64,000 nucleotides of DNA from Candidatus Poribacteria bacterium (GTDB taxonomy: Bacteria > Poribacteria > WGA-4E > WGA-3G): NCBI GenBank assembly GCA_009839745.1, contig VXPE01000003.1, positions 44,780-108,779 of the forward strand. The letters are read 5' to 3'. Below the pieces are notes generated by a model. It saw only the letters and a list, made by a program, of their open reading frames with translations. It did not search any database and had not been told where the DNA came from. The position numbers and the translations under genes are program-made. Shown here one piece after another: positions 61,450-64,000 of the stretch; positions within the stretch are counted from its first letter, which is position 1, and every line of letters begins with the position of its first letter.

Positions 61450-63624
61450 ATGGCGATAAAGAAATCACAACTCTACGCCTCGCTCTGGCAAAGTTGCGAC
61501 GAACTCCGCGGCGGGATGGATGCCTCCCAATACAAAGACTACATCCTGACACTCCTCTTCATGAAATACGTCTCCGACAAAGCCGACAGCGACCCTGACT
61601 CACTCATCTTCGTCCCTGAAGGTGGCGGATTCGCCGATATGGTTGATCTCAAAGGCGACAAAGAGATCGGAGATAAAATTAACAAAATCATCGGAAGACT
61701 CGCCGAGGAGAACGACCTCAAAGGCATCATCGATCAGGCGGATTTCAACGACGACAGTAAACTCGGTAGAGGCAAAGAGATGCAGGATCGGCTCTCAAAA
61801 CTCGTCGCCATCTTCGAGAGCCTCGATTTCCGAGCGAACCGAGTAGAAGGCGACGACCTCTTAGGCGATGCGTATGAATATCTCATGCAGCACTTTGCTA
61901 CCGAATCCGGTAAGAGCAAAGGACAGTTCTATCCACCGGCTGAGGTCTCCCGCATCATGGCACAGGTGATCGGTATCGGTCCCGACACCCAGCAGGATGA
62001 AACGATTTATGATCCGGCTTGTGGCTCGGGTTCGCTACTGCTGCGGGCTGCCGATGCCGCACCCCGTGGGTTGAGTATTTATGGACAGGAAAAGGACAAC
62101 GCGACCTACGCACTGGCGTGTATGAACATGATTCTCCATGACAACGCCACGGCTGATTTACGGCACGGGAACACACTCGCCGCCCCCGATTTCACAGATA
62201 GTGATAGGCTCAGAACCTTCGATTTCGCTGTTGCCAATCCACCTTTCTCGGACAAAGCGTGGACCAACGGACTCACCCCTGAAAATGACGTTTACAACCG
62301 TTTTGAATACGGGGTTCCGCCCGCGAAAAATGGCGATTACGCCTTCCTGCTTCACTTCATTATGTCCCTCAAAAGCAGAGGCAAAGGCGCGATTATATTG
62401 CCCCATGGCGTGCTATTCCGCGGTAACAGAGAGGCAGACATTCGCAAAGAGATTATCCGACGCCGTTATATCAAGGGCATCATCGGTCTACCCGCGAACC
62501 TGTTCTACGGCACTGGAATCCCCGCCTGCATCCTCGTGATTGACAAAGAGAGTGCTTACGTCCGGAGCGGGATCTTCATGATTGATGCCAGCAAAGGCTT
62601 CCTCAAGGATGGCAACAAAAACCGACTCCGTGCCCAGGACATTCATAAAATCGTCTCTGTGTTCAATGCACAAGAGGAATTACCGCGTTACTCGCGCATA
62701 GTCCCATTCTCTGAAATTGCTGACCCTGCCAACGACTATAACCTCAACATCCCGCGCTACATCGATGCCAGTGAACCCGAAGACCTCCACGATCTCGGTG
62801 CACACCTCAACGGCGGTATTCCCGATACCGATATCGATGCTCTGGATAACTACTGGACAGTCTTTCCGACACTCCGCAACGCTCTGTTCAGGTCCAACGG
62901 TAGACCGGGATACAGCGATCCGATCGTAGAAACACAACAGATAAAAACGACTATCCTCACGCATCCCGAATTCAACGCTTACCAAGAGCAGGTCAATGCT
63001 ATCTTTCAGGTGTGGCGTGAGACACATGAACGGCTCCTGATGAATATTGAAATTGACGCGTCTCCGAGAGAAATCGTTCAAACGCTATCGGAAGACCTAT
63101 TGGATCGGTTCACAGAGCTGCCGCTGCTCGACCCTTATGATGTGTATCAGGAACTGATGGACTATTGGGACGAGGTGATGCAGGACGATGTTTATCTCAT
63201 CGCTGCGGACGGATGGATCGAAGCCGCAAAACCGCGCGAGGTCATTCAGGATAGACAGATGAAGGAGACACCCGACCTTGTCATCAAAAAGAACAGATAC
63301 AAGATGGACCTGATTCCACCCGCATTGATCGTTGCGCGTTATTTCGCCGATCAACAAGACGCTATTGAGATGCTGGAGGCAAAGCAAGCCGCTGCTGTGA
63401 GTACGTTAGAGGAATACATCGAGGAACACACCGGCAAGGACGGATTGCTTGTTGATGCCCTCAACGACAAGGGGAGTGTCACGAAAAGCAGTGTGAACGA
63501 AAGACTTAAGGCACTATCACTCGATTTGATGATGCACGAGGCACAGGTATCGGACACCAATGTTGAACGGGATGCTCTTCAGGCAGAACCACTTAACATA
63601 AATATAGATAGGAGGGGGGGGTAG
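61450..63624 (+). CDS. hsdM: Type I restriction-modification methyltransferase subunit, 3'-truncated
   Basis: 724 residues from the ATG at 61450, with GAAAGGATTCAGAT upstream (open from 61408). The N-terminal HsdM domain (SLWQSCDELRGGMDASQYKD) is followed by the SAM motif DPACGSGSLLLRA (about 189) and catalytic NPPFSDKAW (about 263), so it methylates adenine N6. The coding frame ends at a TAG right after a run of eight G (63614-63621). One more G would continue the frame for about 21 codons (DDTDAERDALQHCLSL...), similar to the sequence just before the run (SDTNVERDALQ). The normal coiled-coil tail that contacts HsdS is missing, and a TnpB element follows. hsdS and hsdR are not in the window. 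Confidence 0.88.
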   Translation: MAIKKSQLYASLWQSCDELRGGMDASQYKDYILTLLFMKYVSDKADSDPDSLIFVPEGGGFADMVDLKGDKEIGDKINKIIGRLAEENDLKGIIDQADFNDDSKLGRGKEMQDRLSKLVAIFESLDFRANRVEGDDLLGDAYEYLMQHFATESGKSKGQFYPPAEVSRIMAQVIGIGPDTQQDETIYDPACGSGSLLLRAADAAPRGLSIYGQEKDNATYALACMNMILHDNATADLRHGNTLAAPDFTDSDRLRTFDFAVANPPFSDKAWTNGLTPENDVYNRFEYGVPPAKNGDYAFLLHFIMSLKSRGKGAIILPHGVLFRGNREADIRKEIIRRRYIKGIIGLPANLFYGTGIPACILVIDKESAYVRSGIFMIDASKGFLKDGNKNRLRAQDIHKIVSVFNAQEELPRYSRIVPFSEIADPANDYNLNIPRYIDASEPEDLHDLGAHLNGGIPDTDIDALDNYWTVFPTLRNALFRSNGRPGYSDPIVETQQIKTTILTHPEFNAYQEQVNAIFQVWRETHERLLMNIEIDASPREIVQTLSEDLLDRFTELPLLDPYDVYQELMDYWDEVMQDDVYLIAADGWIEAAKPREVIQDRQMKETPDLVIKKNRYKMDLIPPALIVARYFADQQDAIEMLEAKQAAAVSTLEEYIEEHTGKDGLLVDALNDKGSVTKSSVNERLKALSLDLMMHEAQVSDTNVERDALQAEPLNINIDRRGG

Positions 63625-63695
63625 ACGACACCGACGCAGAACGCGATGCCCTTCAACACTGCCTATCTTTACGGGAATTGACGGATTGAAGGTTT

Positions 63696-63715
63696 CCCAT
63701 GCCTTTAGGCTTGGG
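63696..63715. repeat. IS200/IS605-type hairpin at the hsdM 3' end
   Basis: CCCATGCCTTTAGGCTTGGG preceded by GAAGGTTT closely resembles the right-end hairpin of the TnpB element at 57611-57630 (element strand). Here it lies upstream of a new tnpB start, so it may be a relic of an earlier copy. Confidence 0.6.
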
Positions 63716-63763
63716 ATGAAAATCCGCCCTTGTGAATTAGACCCAAACGTTCCTTAAAAACAT

Positions 63764-63792
63764 TTGACTTTGGTCTAAAATTGTGGTATAAT
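63764..63792 (+). promoter_or_regulatory. Strong promoter of the tnpB gene at the right edge
   Basis: TTGACT (63764-63769) and TATAAT (63787-63792) with a 17-bp spacer; the start is expected near 63799, at the base of a large hairpin. Confidence 0.75.
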
Positions 63793-63798
63793 TAATAC

Positions 63799-63879
63799 CA
63801 TCACACTGGCAGACATGCAAAGCATTGTCGCTTGACAATGTGTCTGCCGTCCTACTTTGCAGGGGATAAAGGTGTGATG
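63799..63879. repeat. Nested inverted repeat in the tnpB leader
   Basis: Three pairs of arms are nested: CATCACAC/GTGTGATG (63799-63806, 63872-63879), GGCAGACA/TGTCTGCC (63808-63815, 63841-63848) and CATTGTC/GACAATG (63823-63829, 63834-63840). It begins at the predicted transcription start and ends 12 bp before the tnpB ATG. It may be a left-end structure of the element or a leader that controls translation. Confidence 0.7.
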
Positions 63880-63890
63880 TGTGATAGACC

Positions 63891-64000
63891 ATGAAAACCT
63901 ACAAATATCGGTTTTATGATCAATCGAATTGTATCCGTCTTGGCAATCTGCTTGACGATATGTGGCAGGTGCATGAATACTTCCATAAGTGGCAACGTCA
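63891..64000 (+). CDS. TnpB (OrfB) of an IS200/IS605-type element, N-terminus only
   Basis: The window ends 36 codons into the gene. MKTYKYRFYDQSNCIRLGN and LLDDMWQVHEYFHKWQRQ match the N-terminus of the decayed copy at 57.7-58.3 kb in almost every position, so both belong to one subfamily. TnpB is an RNA-guided nuclease that helps the element persist. The strong promoter and clean start suggest that this copy may be intact, which cannot be judged here. Confidence 0.75.
   Translation, partial: MKTYKYRFYDQSNCIRLGNLLDDMWQVHEYFHKWQR

Overview
The window looks like a piece of a Gram-negative bacterial chromosome. It carries a LolD-type lipoprotein/exporter ABC system, several lipobox proteins, a C-terminal-Phe outer-membrane barrel, and dapA, dapF and alr for peptidoglycan. 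The mix of PQQ-type beta-propellers, Gfo/Idh/MocA oxidoreductases, a SUMF1-fold lipoprotein, a ceramidase-like hydrolase, FG-GAP/TPR proteins and very many short intergenic palindromic repeats recalls Candidatus Poribacteria or a related uncultured marine lineage. That assignment is an inference from gene content, not a measured placement. I saw no rRNA, tRNA or CRISPR array.

Layout. 1-3.4 kb: a partial secreted TPR/FG-GAP protein, a tandem intergenic repeat and two small unknown coiled-coil genes. 4.1-14.1 kb: a defence island. It has a large beta-class DNA methyltransferase (Mod) and a Type III-like helicase-nuclease (Res). Between them sit two tandem copies of a two-gene module, a DUF3696-like AAA/ABC ATPase followed by a PIN-like nuclease. 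The five genes ATPase1-PIN1-ATPase2-PIN2-Res form one tight operon with its own strong promoter, separate from the mod promoter. This is the best candidate for an undescribed system. 14.1-24.7 kb: orphan potBC permeases, alr, an ABC ATPase, an outer-membrane barrel, a ceramidase-like enzyme, dapF-dapA, a tRNA-dihydrouridine synthase and a P-loop kinase. 24.8-38.6 kb: oxidoreductases, pterin dehydratase, a four-repeat unknown protein, two PQQ propellers, an M16 protease, a SUMF1-fold lipoprotein and a pair of secreted paralogues.

39.3-42.0 kb: a second defence-like cluster (GIY-YIG protein, DGQHR/DndB-like protein, phosphorothioate-binding restriction enzyme). The HNH core of the last gene has been deleted with a frameshift. 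42.1-57.6 kb: housekeeping and envelope genes, including purC, a family III CoA-transferase, a THUMP methyltransferase, a double alpha/beta hydrolase, a LolD/FtsX-type transporter, a thioesterase and two NTF2-like envelope proteins. 57.6-64 kb: a decayed TnpB element next to an HhH gene remnant, a MITE, a cyclophilin, a KamA-family radical SAM enzyme, a toxin-antitoxin pair, and a Type I hsdM that ends early at a G8 tract just before another TnpB element at the right edge.

Intergenic DNA is unusually rich in repeats. There are at least two MITE-like families, several hairpin families, and one dispersed repeat whose end supplies the Shine-Dalgarno sequence of the gene next to it.
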